A stretch of DNA of 64,000 nt. Source: CAZHHH01 sp052400685 (GTDB taxonomy: Bacteria > Bacteroidota > Bacteroidia > Bacteroidales > Marinilabiliaceae). Of this stretch, positions 52,830 through 63,824 are shown piece by piece. The stretch lies in NCBI GenBank assembly GCA_052400685.1, contig JBQTGJ010000016.1, one strand, 5' to 3'. The notes under the pieces are model-generated. The model ran no database searches. It saw only the letters and a program-made list of their open reading frames with translations, and had not been told where the DNA came from. Position 1 is the stretch's first letter. Every line of letters starts with the position of its first letter. The position numbers and the translations under genes were made by a program.

Positions 52830-53405
52830 ATGCCTGATCCACAAATACCTTTAGAATCCGGCAATTTTTACCATATCTATAACCGGGGTATAAATGGCTG
52901 CGACATTTTTAAAGAAGTCACCAATTATGAATATTTCCTGAGGCTTTACAATAAACATATCGACCCCATTGCTGATACTTACGCATGGGTGCTAATGGGA
53001 AATCATTTTCATTTGCTGGTGCGTATTAACGATCCAAACCTGACAGATTTAAAACCACCACACCAACATTTCTCCAATTTATTTAACGCCTATTCAAAAG
53101 CTTTCAACAAATTCAACAATCGTCATGGGGCCTTATTTGAACGTGCTTTTAAACGCAAATTGGTGAATAATCTGGATTATTTAAAAAAGTTGATCATCTA
53201 CATTCACAACAATCCCGTCCATCACGGCTTTTGTAAACATCCGAAAGAATATTCATGGAGCAGTTACCTCACGTGCACATCCGACAAAAAAAGCAAATTA
53301 AAACGTGATGAGGTAATTAACTGGTTCGGTGGTGAAGCAAACTTCCGGACAAAACACGAAGAAAAATCGAATCACGACGAAATAAATAAATGGCTGAACT
53401 CGTAA
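52830..53405 (+). CDS. REP-associated Y1 tyrosine transposase (RAYT-like)
   Basis: This 191-residue HUH single-strand transposase has YHIYNRGINGCDIF at the N-terminus, the HUH motif in MGNHFHLLV near residue 58 and the Tyr-bearing helix IIYIHNNPVHHGF near 128. This layout is typical of the domesticated RAYT group in Bacteroidota. It appears intact. It is flanked by inverted repeats that share a CTGACAGG/CCTGTCAG core, which fits a RAYT with its own REPs. It interrupts the usual cas7-cas4 junction. Confidence 0.85.
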   Translation: MPDPQIPLESGNFYHIYNRGINGCDIFKEVTNYEYFLRLYNKHIDPIADTYAWVLMGNHFHLLVRINDPNLTDLKPPHQHFSNLFNAYSKAFNKFNNRHGALFERAFKRKLVNNLDYLKKLIIYIHNNPVHHGFCKHPKEYSWSSYLTCTSDKKSKLKRDEVINWFGGEANFRTKHEEKSNHDEINKWLNS

Positions 53406-53428
53406 AAATAAGATATAAACAATATTTT

Positions 53429-53467
53429 AATACTGACGGAATTTCAAAACCTGTCAGCATTATATAA
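53429..53467. repeat. Imperfect inverted repeat after the RAYT-like gene
   Basis: TAATACTGAC ... CCTGTCAGCATTA, arms matching at 9 of 10 positions. The core is shared with the hairpin upstream of the gene. Confidence 0.6.
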
Positions 53468-53477
53468 ATACGATAAG

Positions 53478-53996
53478 ATGCAAATCACCGGAACTCATTT
53501 TAACTACTACCTCATCTGCCATCGGAAACTCTGGCTGTTTGCCAATGGCATCAATATGGAGTCGACATCCGACCTGGTGTTTGAAGGTAAATTGCTGCAC
53601 GAAAACTCGTACTCACGTCGCAGCGAAAAGTATGAAGAAGTGGCCATCGATGGCATTAAGATTGACTATTACGACGCCAAAAATAAGGTAGTACACGAAA
53701 TTAAAAAATCGACTAAACACGAAAAAGCGCACGAATGGCAGGTTAAATACTACCTATTCGTCCTTGAAAAAAACGGCATTACAGGCGCCACCGGCCTATT
53801 GGAATATCCTCGACAGCATAAAACCAAAGAAGTGTTGCTCACCATCCCCGACAAGACAGCTATTAACGACATGTTGGTCAAAATAAAAACCATTATTAAT
53901 GGCGAAAATTGTCCACCCCGCATCTCTAAACCCAGGTGCAAAAATTGCAGCTACTACGATTTTTGTTACGCCGGCGAAAACGATCAACCTTTATAA
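53478..53996 (+). CDS. cas4: CRISPR-associated exonuclease Cas4
   Basis: Cas4 trims prespacers and helps choose those with a correct PAM. The 172-residue protein has the RecB-like nuclease centre (VVHEIKKSTKHEKAHEWQVKYY) and four iron-sulfur cysteines: one near the N-terminus in ICHRKLW and three at the end in CKNCSYYDFC. The length is typical of Cas4a. It starts 72 bp after the RAYT-like gene and 105 bp before cas1. Confidence 0.93.
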   Translation: MQITGTHFNYYLICHRKLWLFANGINMESTSDLVFEGKLLHENSYSRRSEKYEEVAIDGIKIDYYDAKNKVVHEIKKSTKHEKAHEWQVKYYLFVLEKNGITGATGLLEYPRQHKTKEVLLTIPDKTAINDMLVKIKTIINGENCPPRISKPRCKNCSYYDFCYAGENDQPL

Positions 53997-54101
53997 TATT
54001 ACAATCTGCCTATTATAAAAAAAGACAGTCATTATGATCAGAACAACAAAGCCATTGCCGGCGATGGGCGGGTTCAAATTAACCAAACAAAATATTCACG
54101 T

Positions 54102-55106
54102 ATGAAGAAGACCTACTACCTGTTTAACCCCGGTCGGTTACAACGCAACGACAACACCTTAAAGTTCACCCCTTACGATGAAGACAACCATGAACAGAAG
54201 CCTCGCTTTTTACCGGTCGAGAATGTGAGTGAATTGTATTGTTTTGGAAATTTAGAGGCCAACTCGGCTCTCTATAACTTCCTGGGACAGGCCCAGATTC
54301 CCGTCCATTTTTTCGATTATTACGAAAACTATACCGGCTCATTTATGCCTCGCGAAGGTTTATTATCGGGTAAAATGCTCATGGCACAGGCAAAATACCA
54401 ACAAAACAAAAAGAAAAGGATTGACGTGGCTCAACGCATTTTAAACGGAGCCAGCTATAACATGGTAAAAAACCTTAAATACTATAACAATCGTGGCAAA
54501 GACCTCACGCCCATCATTGACATAATTGAATCATTATCCCAAAAAATACCAGCTACAACCGCCATTGACGAATTGATGGGCATTGAAGGAAATATCCGCA
54601 AGAACTATTACGAGGCATTCGAGCTTATCATCAACGACTTTAGCATGAACGGCCGAAGCTACCGGCCGCCTAAAAATGAAGTGAATGCGCTCATCTCTTT
54701 TGGCAATATGATGTGTTACAGCCAATGTTTAAGAGCCATTCATCAAACGCAACTCAACCCTACCATTAGTTTTTTGCATGAACCCGGAGAACGCCGTTTC
54801 TCGTTATCGCTCGACCTGGCCGAAATATTTAAACCGCTGTTGGTCGATCGGGTTATTTTCAAAGTACTGAATAAAAAAATGATTGCCACCAATCACTTTG
54901 AAGATAACCTGAACCGCGTATTACTGAAAAATGCAGGTAAAAAAATATTTGTCCAGGCTTTTGAAGACCGGTTGCAGGAAACCATTCAACATCGCAATTT
55001 AAACCGATCGGTGAGCTATAAACATCTCATAAAACTGGAATGCTATAAAATACAAAAGCACCTCCTGGGCATTGAAGAGTACAAACCCCTAAAAATGTAC
55101 TGGTAA
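54102..55106 (+). CDS. cas1: CRISPR integrase Cas1
   Basis: Cas1 integrates new spacers together with Cas2. The 334-residue protein starts with the Cas1 beta-domain (YYLFNPGRLQRNDNTL) and has the catalytic region in its helical domain: Glu within NEVNALISFGN, His in FLHEPGERRFSL and Asp in DLAEIFKPLLVDR. It fits the I-B branch. Its stop overlaps the cas2 start (TAATG). Confidence 0.95.
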   Translation: MKKTYYLFNPGRLQRNDNTLKFTPYDEDNHEQKPRFLPVENVSELYCFGNLEANSALYNFLGQAQIPVHFFDYYENYTGSFMPREGLLSGKMLMAQAKYQQNKKKRIDVAQRILNGASYNMVKNLKYYNNRGKDLTPIIDIIESLSQKIPATTAIDELMGIEGNIRKNYYEAFELIINDFSMNGRSYRPPKNEVNALISFGNMMCYSQCLRAIHQTQLNPTISFLHEPGERRFSLSLDLAEIFKPLLVDRVIFKVLNKKMIATNHFEDNLNRVLLKNAGKKIFVQAFEDRLQETIQHRNLNRSVSYKHLIKLECYKIQKHLLGIEEYKPLKMYW

Positions 55107-55369
55107 TGTATGTAATATTAGTCTACGATGCAGGTGAAAAACGGGTCGGGAAAATGCTGAAACTGTGCCGCCGTTATCTCAACTGGATACAAAATTCCGT
55201 TTTCGAAGGGGAAATAACAGAAGCCAAATTGCAACAATTAAAATACGAAGCTGCAAACATTATGGATAAAGAGACCGACAGTTTAATTATCTTTAAAACG
55301 CGGCAGGAAAAATGGTTGGAGAAAGAAGTCGTAGGTCAGGAACGTCAAAAATTGGATAATTTTTTATGA
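55106..55369 (+). CDS. cas2: CRISPR-associated protein Cas2
   Basis: Cas2 is the dimeric centre of the integration complex. The 87-residue ferredoxin-fold protein starts MYVILVYDAGEKRVGKMLKLC and continues NWIQNSVFEGEIT, the common Cas2 pattern with an N-terminal Asp. It is coupled to cas1 by a one-base overlap and is followed by the 226-bp array leader. Confidence 0.95.
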   Translation: MYVILVYDAGEKRVGKMLKLCRRYLNWIQNSVFEGEITEAKLQQLKYEAANIMDKETDSLIIFKTRQEKWLEKEVVGQERQKLDNFL

Positions 55370-55595
55370 CCGGCGTCGTCGATCACCAACAACAGAACAA
55401 AAAATCAGAGCCAACAATTCAGGCTTACACAAAAAAAAGATCTTTGACATATTGAAAATAAACCACATAGATTACGTTGTCGATACTTAGGCAAAAGAGC
55501 ATTTTAACCCATCGACAACTTTTTTGAATAAAAATGCTATTTTTGCCCCAGCTAGTTCATTGATAATGAACTATTTTTTTTGAGCCTTAAGACGA
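55370..55595 (+). promoter_or_regulatory. CRISPR leader with promoter box and terminator-like hairpin
   Basis: This AT-rich 226-bp stretch lies between cas2 and the first repeat. TATTTTTG at 55538-55545 fits the TAnnTTTG -7 box and would start a transcript running into the array. Between it and the array lies AGTTCATT-GAT-AATGAACT (55554-55572), a perfect 8-bp stem followed by eight T (55574-55581). Confidence 0.7.
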
Positions 55596-58500
55596 CTACC
55601 AATCGGACCATTGTGGAATTGAAATTGTAGTGCCTGCAATTCATATTCGCCGGCACCATCTCACTACCAATCGGACCATTGTGGAATTGAAATTTGCCCT
55701 ACATCATAAATACGTGAAAGCATTACAGCCTACCAATCGGACCATTGTGGAATTGAAATATTACCGATACTGTATTGCTCGCCAAAGTCGGCAATCTACC
55801 AATCGGACCATTGTGGAATTGAAATTATTTTAAGGCGACCTACTGCAAAAAAGCACAACCAGCTACCAATCGGACCATTGTGGAATTGAAATACGTTTTT
55901 GAACGTGACGGGGAAAGGGCTTGGCGGCTACCAATCGGACCATTGTGGAATTGAAATCACCAAATCATCTTCTTTAAACATTCGGCCAATAACCTACCAA
56001 TCGGACCATTGTGGAATTGAAATTAAATTGGCACGCGGCGTACTGGATTTGCCGCGAACTACCAATCGGACCATTGTGGAATTGAAATACGCGTACAGAA
56101 TAACGTCGCGCGCGTGTGGACGTGCTACCAATCGGACCATTGTGGAATTGAAATATAATGGCGTTTTTGGGCTATCACCTTTGTCGGCAGCTACCAATCG
56201 GACCATTGTGGAATTGAAATTCGTGGCGCGGATATATGAAACGAATGCCGTCCGCCTACCAATCGGACCATTGTGGAATTGAAATAAAAATGATCGGGCT
56301 TGATGGTGATTGGTGAAATTTACTACCAATCGGACCATTGTGGAATTGAAATAGGTTCACGGTACAGCATTTAGGAAGTGCAAGAATTCTACCAATCGGA
56401 CCATTGTGGAATTGAAATTAAAATTGTCGAACCTGTTATATTCCGCGTCGTCCCACTACCAATCGGACCATTGTGGAATTGAAATGCGCGAACTTCTTAA
56501 CGAAACAGGGGGGACTCTACTACCAATCGGACCATTGTGGAATTGAAATCGAAAACTAAAAAAAAGGTTGAAAAAACTCGTTTTACTACCAATCGGACCA
56601 TTGTGGAATTGAAATTTACAACGCGTACGACGTAGAAGTCCTTGACATGATGCTACCAATCGGACCATTGTGGAATTGAAATTTACAACGCGTACGACGT
56701 AGAAGTCCTTGACATGACTACCAATCGGACCATTGTGGAATTGAAATGTGATAGTGATTTATGACGAGGATGGCACCGGCACGGCTACCAATCGGACCAT
56801 TGTGGAATTGAAATCACTTTAACAAAAAAGGGTTTTGTAATTTGATTGAACTACCAATCGGACCATTGTGGAATTGAAATCTGATAAATACACTGGCAAC
56901 CGATACTATAAAATTTCTACCAATCGGACCATTGTGGAATTGAAATAATTGTATCGCATTTGGGACAATAATCGCATACATGCTACCAATCGGACCATTG
57001 TGGAATTGAAATCATCGTGGAGTCCTGCTGCCGCAGATGTGTACGACTCTACCAATCGGACCATTGTGGAATTGAAATAAATTACGACACGCTAAAAGAA
57101 GAAGCTTTCGATACTACCAATCGGACCATTGTGGAATTGAAATAAAAAAGCATGGGCTGATCTTAAATCATTAATAGACTACCAATCGGACCATTGTGGA
57201 ATTGAAATCCGACACAAAACGAGATAAATTTGTGGCAAATGTCCTACCAATCGGACCATTGTGGAATTGAAATTCCGTTTGTCGGTCGGTCTGTTTTGGA
57301 GAGTCGGGCTACCAATCGGACCATTGTGGAATTGAAATCTGCCTCCCGCGGCCGTGCCGGTGCCGTCCTCATCTACCAATCGGACCATTGTGGAATTGAA
57401 ATTTATGCAAGCTAAAAAGGATTTGTTTGAAATGAAGGCTACCAATCGGACCATTGTGGAATTGAAATCCCGGTGAAATCATCAAAACACAAATCAGAAT
57501 TCAAACTACCAATCGGACCATTGTGGAATTGAAATATAACATTAATTGTGATAAGACTTCTTCATCCTCAACTACCAATCGGACCATTGTGGAATTGAAA
57601 TTAGATAAGACCATACATCGCAATTTTCATTGTAACTACCAATCGGACCATTGTGGAATTGAAATGAACGTAAGAATACATCACCGAGGAATTTTTTAAA
57701 TCTACCAATCGGACCATTGTGGAATTGAAATTTATCCGTAATAGACAGCGTATATCTCGATCTCGATCTACCAATCGGACCATTGTGGAATTGAAATAAC
57801 GTAGTCTCTGCCGTCACAGCTTTAAGTGTTGGCTACCAATCGGACCATTGTGGAATTGAAATGGTTAAAGGCAAATCCTCAAATTTTGGCCGCTCATGCT
57901 ACCAATCGGACCATTGTGGAATTGAAATTTGTCATTGACATTAAACACAATCTTATCAGACAGACTACCAATCGGACCATTGTGGAATTGAAATGTAATA
58001 TTCAGTATCTGACTGAAGCAATGGAAAAGTCTACCAATCGGACCATTGTGGAATTGAAATGCATTTTCAAGAGCTAACAATAATTCTTCATTGTTTCTAC
58101 CAATCGGACCATTGTGGAATTGAAATTGGGCATTGCCCGAAATGACCTTTAAAGCCACCATCTACCAATCGGACCATTGTGGAATTGAAATAAGGAAATG
58201 ATGGATATTGCTAAAACCATGGACAACTACCAATCGGACCATTGTGGAATTGAAATAAAGAAGATCCTAACCATAGCGATGAGAATTTTTCGCTACCAAT
58301 CGGACCATTGTGGAATTGAAATGTGGAACCAATTCGCAATTGTTGTCACTTCCTTCCTACCAATCGGACCATTGTGGAATTGAAATGCATAAAAAGCGAA
58401 CGGAATAATATCAGTTGCCGAACTACCAATCGGACCATTGTGGAATTGAAATGCATTTTCAAGAGCTAACAATAATTCTTCATTGTTTGCTACCAATCGG

Positions 58501-61500
58501 ACCATTGTGGAATTGAAATTCGACTAACTCCTGATTCAGATATTTTGCATTTGCAACTACCAATCGGACCATTGTGGAATTGAAATGACGTACCGGATAA
58601 TTTACCCTGTTCGTAGTCAATCTACCAATCGGACCATTGTGGAATTGAAATTTAGCATCGAATTCTAGACTAAAAGTAATATCCCACTACCAATCGGACC
58701 ATTGTGGAATTGAAATATTATCGTTATTTGAAAGAATAGGATTTACTGATTTCTACCAATCGGACCATTGTGGAATTGAAATATATTCAATTGGATCAAG
58801 AATGATTTAGAATTATCCTACCAATCGGACCATTGTGGAATTGAAATTAGAAATCGGCAGAAGGTTTTATCTTTGCTCCTGCTACCAATCGGACCATTGT
58901 GGAATTGAAATACGCTCAACGTCGTCTCGAAATAATCCAGCGTTACCTACCAATCGGACCATTGTGGAATTGAAATAATCTCACGCGTTCATCTGTGGCT
59001 GATTTTAACGTTCTACCAATCGGACCATTGTGGAATTGAAATAGCACATAAACAACATCAGTAGTGCCAGGATACTTACTACCAATCGGACCATTGTGGA
59101 ATTGAAATAAGGTATCAGAGGTATTTGAAGTAATTGATGATAGACTACCAATCGGACCATTGTGGAATTGAAATTTTTTCGGGGATAGTGCCGATTTTGA
59201 AGGTGAAGGCTACCAATCGGACCATTGTGGAATTGAAATCTAAATTAGCCGTCAAAGTCGGGTGTGAAGTTGTCGACTACCAATCGGACCATTGTGGAAT
59301 TGAAATTCCGGAGTAGAGGTAATAATCGAGGCAGGTATTGTACTACCAATCGGACCATTGTGGAATTGAAATACTAATCTACCTTTTTCAATTTTGATTT
59401 TCCCTTTCTACCAATCGGACCATTGTGGAATTGAAATGATATTATTTTATACCCTCTTGTAGGGGCACACACACTACCAATCGGACCATTGTGGAATTGA
59501 AATGGCAAACGAAATTCTTGAAAAGCAAATGGCGATACTACCAATCGGACCATTGTGGAATTGAAATGCAAAAACGATTTGTTCCTTCATTTTTATGCCT
59601 GGCTACCAATCGGACCATTGTGGAATTGAAATCAAGAACATTATTAAGATGGTTAATCCTCTCATCTACCAATCGGACCATTGTGGAATTGAAATTGACA
59701 AGGCAATGTAAAAATAAATCTTTTGTCGGTGACTACCAATCGGACCATTGTGGAATTGAAATTTCGCAAAACAAAGCCTTACTCCCGTAAAGCTCTTTAA
59801 CTACCAATCGGACCATTGTGGAATTGAAATGACTTAAAAATTCTGTATCGGTGTTCTCTACTCTGTCTACCAATCGGACCATTGTGGAATTGAAATACAA
59901 TAGCTCCAGATGCCGATGCCAAATTGTTCACTACCAATCGGACCATTGTGGAATTGAAATACAAAAGAGCACATATAACAGAACATTCTCAATAGACTAC
60001 CAATCGGACCATTGTGGAATTGAAATTTATGTGTAGTGGTAAAGAAAATGTAATTTTCAACTACCAATCGGACCATTGTGGAATTGAAATGGATGAATGC
60101 TGACTCCTAACAGCCCGTGAAAAAGGCTACCAATCGGACCATTGTGGAATTGAAATGTATTTTTTTATTATCAACGCTTTCATGGTCTATTCTACCAATC
60201 GGACCATTGTGGAATTGAAATGCGAGAGCTTCAACCGCTGTAATAATCTGAGTTGACTACCAATCGGACCATTGTGGAATTGAAATACCGAAACAGAGCT
60301 GACGCTTAAAGCAAAGATCTATTCTACCAATCGGACCATTGTGGAATTGAAATTTCGGCATAAATAGCCAATTCAGTTGCAGTCGTAATAACTACCAATC
60401 GGACCATTGTGGAATTGAAATTAGTTATCATTGCAATAACCTTCACAAAACGCAAAACTACCAATCGGACCATTGTGGAATTGAAATAAGCTAGCTTATC
60501 GTGATCTTGTAATATCAGATACGCTACCAATCGGACCATTGTGGAATTGAAATAATACACCTCCTCAAGGAGGCGAAGGTAAAAAAACTCTACCAATCGG
60601 ACCATTGTGGAATTGAAATAAAAAAACAATGATAAACGATTTCAAGGCGGTGTCTACCAATCGGACCATTGTGGAATTGAAATTTTGTCGCGAAATCATG
60701 AGCGGCTAAATTAGCCGTCACTACCAATCGGACCATTGTGGAATTGAAATCTATTTATCGGGCAAATAAGGACACGTTCGACGGGCTACCAATCGGACCA
60801 TTGTGGAATTGAAATACCATCCCTTCTATTATAAAGGCAAAAAAACTTTATCTACCAATCGGACCATTGTGGAATTGAAATTTGACAAGTTTTTAGTATA
60901 CCTTGCCGTTAAATTACTACCAATCGGACCATTGTGGAATTGAAATTTGCTGAATCATTAACTGTTTGTTTGTTTGCTGTTTCTACCAATCGGACCATTG
61001 TGGAATTGAAATTTATAGTATTTGATGTCTGCAAGGAAATCCTGTGCACTACCAATCGGACCATTGTGGAATTGAAATTTAGAATATTCCTTGAAAGAAC
61101 TGAAAGTGTTCGTTCTACCAATCGGACCATTGTGGAATTGAAATACGAGGGATATTATATGGGAAGCGAACAATCCCTTCCTACCAATCGGACCATTGTG
61201 GAATTGAAATTAATCACTGACAAACAATGATGCATTGCTTCCAGCTACCAATCGGACCATTGTGGAATTGAAATGAATTAATCGCAAGACATCGACTTTT
61301 GCCGGATAGGCTACCAATCGGACCATTGTGGAATTGAAATGGGCGCTCGCCGGCCTTTTGTCGGTCGGTCTGTTTACTACCAATCGGACCATTGTGGAAT
61401 TGAAATCACATACTTATTAATTCCTGACTTATGGAATAAACTACTACCAATCGGACCATTGTGGAATTGAAATTGGGAAACACCTTATCAATTATGGCGT

Positions 61501-63574
61501 CGAAAAACTACCAATCGGACCATTGTGGAATTGAAATGCGATAAGGTTAATGCTATCCCTAACATGAACGCGACTACCAATCGGACCATTGTGGAATTGA
61601 AATAAGGACTTAAAAGATGAGGTCGATATTGAAACATGCTACCAATCGGACCATTGTGGAATTGAAATTATCAAAAAAAGACACCAAAATACGCGCAGGA
61701 ATGGCTACCAATCGGACCATTGTGGAATTGAAATTCCGTCAGCTCAATGAGTTATCTCCTGAATATCTCGCTACCAATCGGACCATTGTGGAATTGAAAT
61801 AGATTATTGCATACGTGTTAATAATTGGGTTCATAGCTACCAATCGGACCATTGTGGAATTGAAATCGGTAGAGGTCTTAAAACGTATAAGGGCGTATTA
61901 CTACCAATCGGACCATTGTGGAATTGAAATGAACCAGTTTCGCTTTGGCACATGATCGACTTGTGCCTACCAATCGGACCATTGTGGAATTGAAATTTTC
62001 AAAGATGGTATCTGGAAAGAAATGGGTATTTCTACCAATCGGACCATTGTGGAATTGAAATACTATAAGATCGTTACTACTAGGTCAAAGATGGGTAGCT
62101 ACCAATCGGACCATTGTGGAATTGAAATTAATCAGCAACTCCTGGCGAAACTTCTGAGCTGCTCTACCAATCGGACCATTGTGGAATTGAAATCTCTTCT
62201 GTACAATTGAACTCATGTGGGCCTGGAAACTACCAATCGGACCATTGTGGAATTGAAATGGCGTGGGTTGATAACACAACGCACGCCTGGCAAAAACTAC
62301 CAATCGGACCATTGTGGAATTGAAATACTGGATTGTTAACATTCGTTTAATCAGCATTTCGGACTACCAATCGGACCATTGTGGAATTGAAATTTTGTGT
62401 CGGAATTGTCAAAAAAGCAAACAGCGAAACTACCAATCGGACCATTGTGGAATTGAAATAATAGGCGTTCGTGAGGCTACTGGGAACAACGACGGCTACC
62501 AATCGGACCATTGTGGAATTGAAATTCGTGAGGGGCTTCCTTCCCTAGCTCGGTAATCAAACTACCAATCGGACCATTGTGGAATTGAAATGGGCGTCTT
62601 CATCATCACTTGGCCGGCCGGACAGTCTACCAATCGGACCATTGTGGAATTGAAATCTGCTATTATTCCGGCTTTAGCGAAAGAATATGACCTACCAATC
62701 GGACCATTGTGGAATTGAAATCGCAGCAAACAGCCTGCTTTTAGGTTCGATGTAATGCTACCAATCGGACCATTGTGGAATTGAAATTGTCGTTAATAAA
62801 TTAGTTTTTACAAAATCTAATTGTCTACCAATCGGACCATTGTGGAATTGAAATTCAAATGCGAGGATGTCCGTCGCTGATATTGATAGCTACCAATCGG
62901 ACCATCGTGGAATTGAAATTACAATTAATTTCGCATAATCCATCAGCTGTTGGCTACCAATCGGACCATCGTGGAATTGAAATCAAATCACATATTTCAT
63001 TGTACACACAAGGGTCAATCTACCAATCGGACCATCGTGGAATTGAAATACCGGAACCGTACTTTCGATCGCCATCGACGACATGGCTACCAATCGGACC
63101 ATCGTGGAATTGAAATCATTTGATTTAAAGATTGAAGAAACACCGGAAGCACTACCAATCGGACCACTGTGGAATTGAAATATGATCGCGATGTCTTACT
63201 TTCTTTTGCTAAGTCATCTACCAATCGGACCATTGTGGAATTGAAATTTTATCACAGATATTCTTTTTATTTTTCCTCCCTCTACCAATCGGACCATTGT
63301 GGAATTGAAATATTGCTTCATTAGGGGCATTAGGAGCTGGTGTTTACTACCAATCGGACCATTGTGGAATTGAAATTCGGTAAACGGTCTTGGTGAATTA
63401 TATGAGGATGACTACCAATCGGACCATCGTGGAATTGAAATAAATTATAGTTCTGCTCTAACACCGCCCCAGTCTGATCTACCAATCGGACCATCGTGGA
63501 ATTGAAATAGAACAGCTATCACTACAGTAAACCGGACGATTTTTCTACCAATCGGACCATCGTGGAATTGAAAC
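55596..63574 (+). CRISPR. CRISPR array, about 122 repeats of 30 bp, type I-B-like
   Basis: The repeat starts CTACCAATCGGACC and ends GTGGAATTGAAAT; the ATTGAAAT 3' end is typical of type I-B handles. By hand I count 122 full repeats (first 55596-55625, last 63545-63574) with spacers of 33-38 bp, mostly 35-36. Repeats are identical until about 62825. From 62890 onward several carry a T-to-C change at repeat position 17 (62890, 62954, 63020, 63087, 63412, 63479, 63545), one has it at position 16 (63152), and the last ends AAAC. The leader and cas2 lie on the left, so the right end is oldest. All open frames inside the array are artefacts. Confidence 0.98.
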
Positions 63575-63824
63575 TTCCTGTTCATGGCATTCCGTCCGGC
63601 CTGATTGCCACTACCAATTGTCACAAAATGGAAAACATCATGGCATATATACCATAAAGAACAACAAACCTGGCTTTTAATCTTGTCCGACATTTTCAGA
63701 ACACTCGTAACAAATCTTAAACTTTTACGTGAATGCCATTTCCAGCGAACAACGATTCCTCCGACAACCAAAAAACCGCGTGCCACAAAGAAAAAGAACC
63801 ACCCCTTTTTAACTCATACACCTT
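63575..63824. other. Sequence beyond the array with a broken repeat
   Basis: After a last 36-bp spacer (63575-63610), CTACCAAT at 63611-63618 followed by TGTCAC looks like the start of a decayed 123rd repeat. I recognise no gene in the remaining ~200 bp; short open frames on both strands lack family features. Confidence 0.6.

Noticed and set aside
55630..63113. Many open frames with recurring TNRTIVELK, YQSDHCGIE or FNSTMVRLV peptides
   Set aside because: They are translations of the CRISPR repeats in the three frames of each strand.
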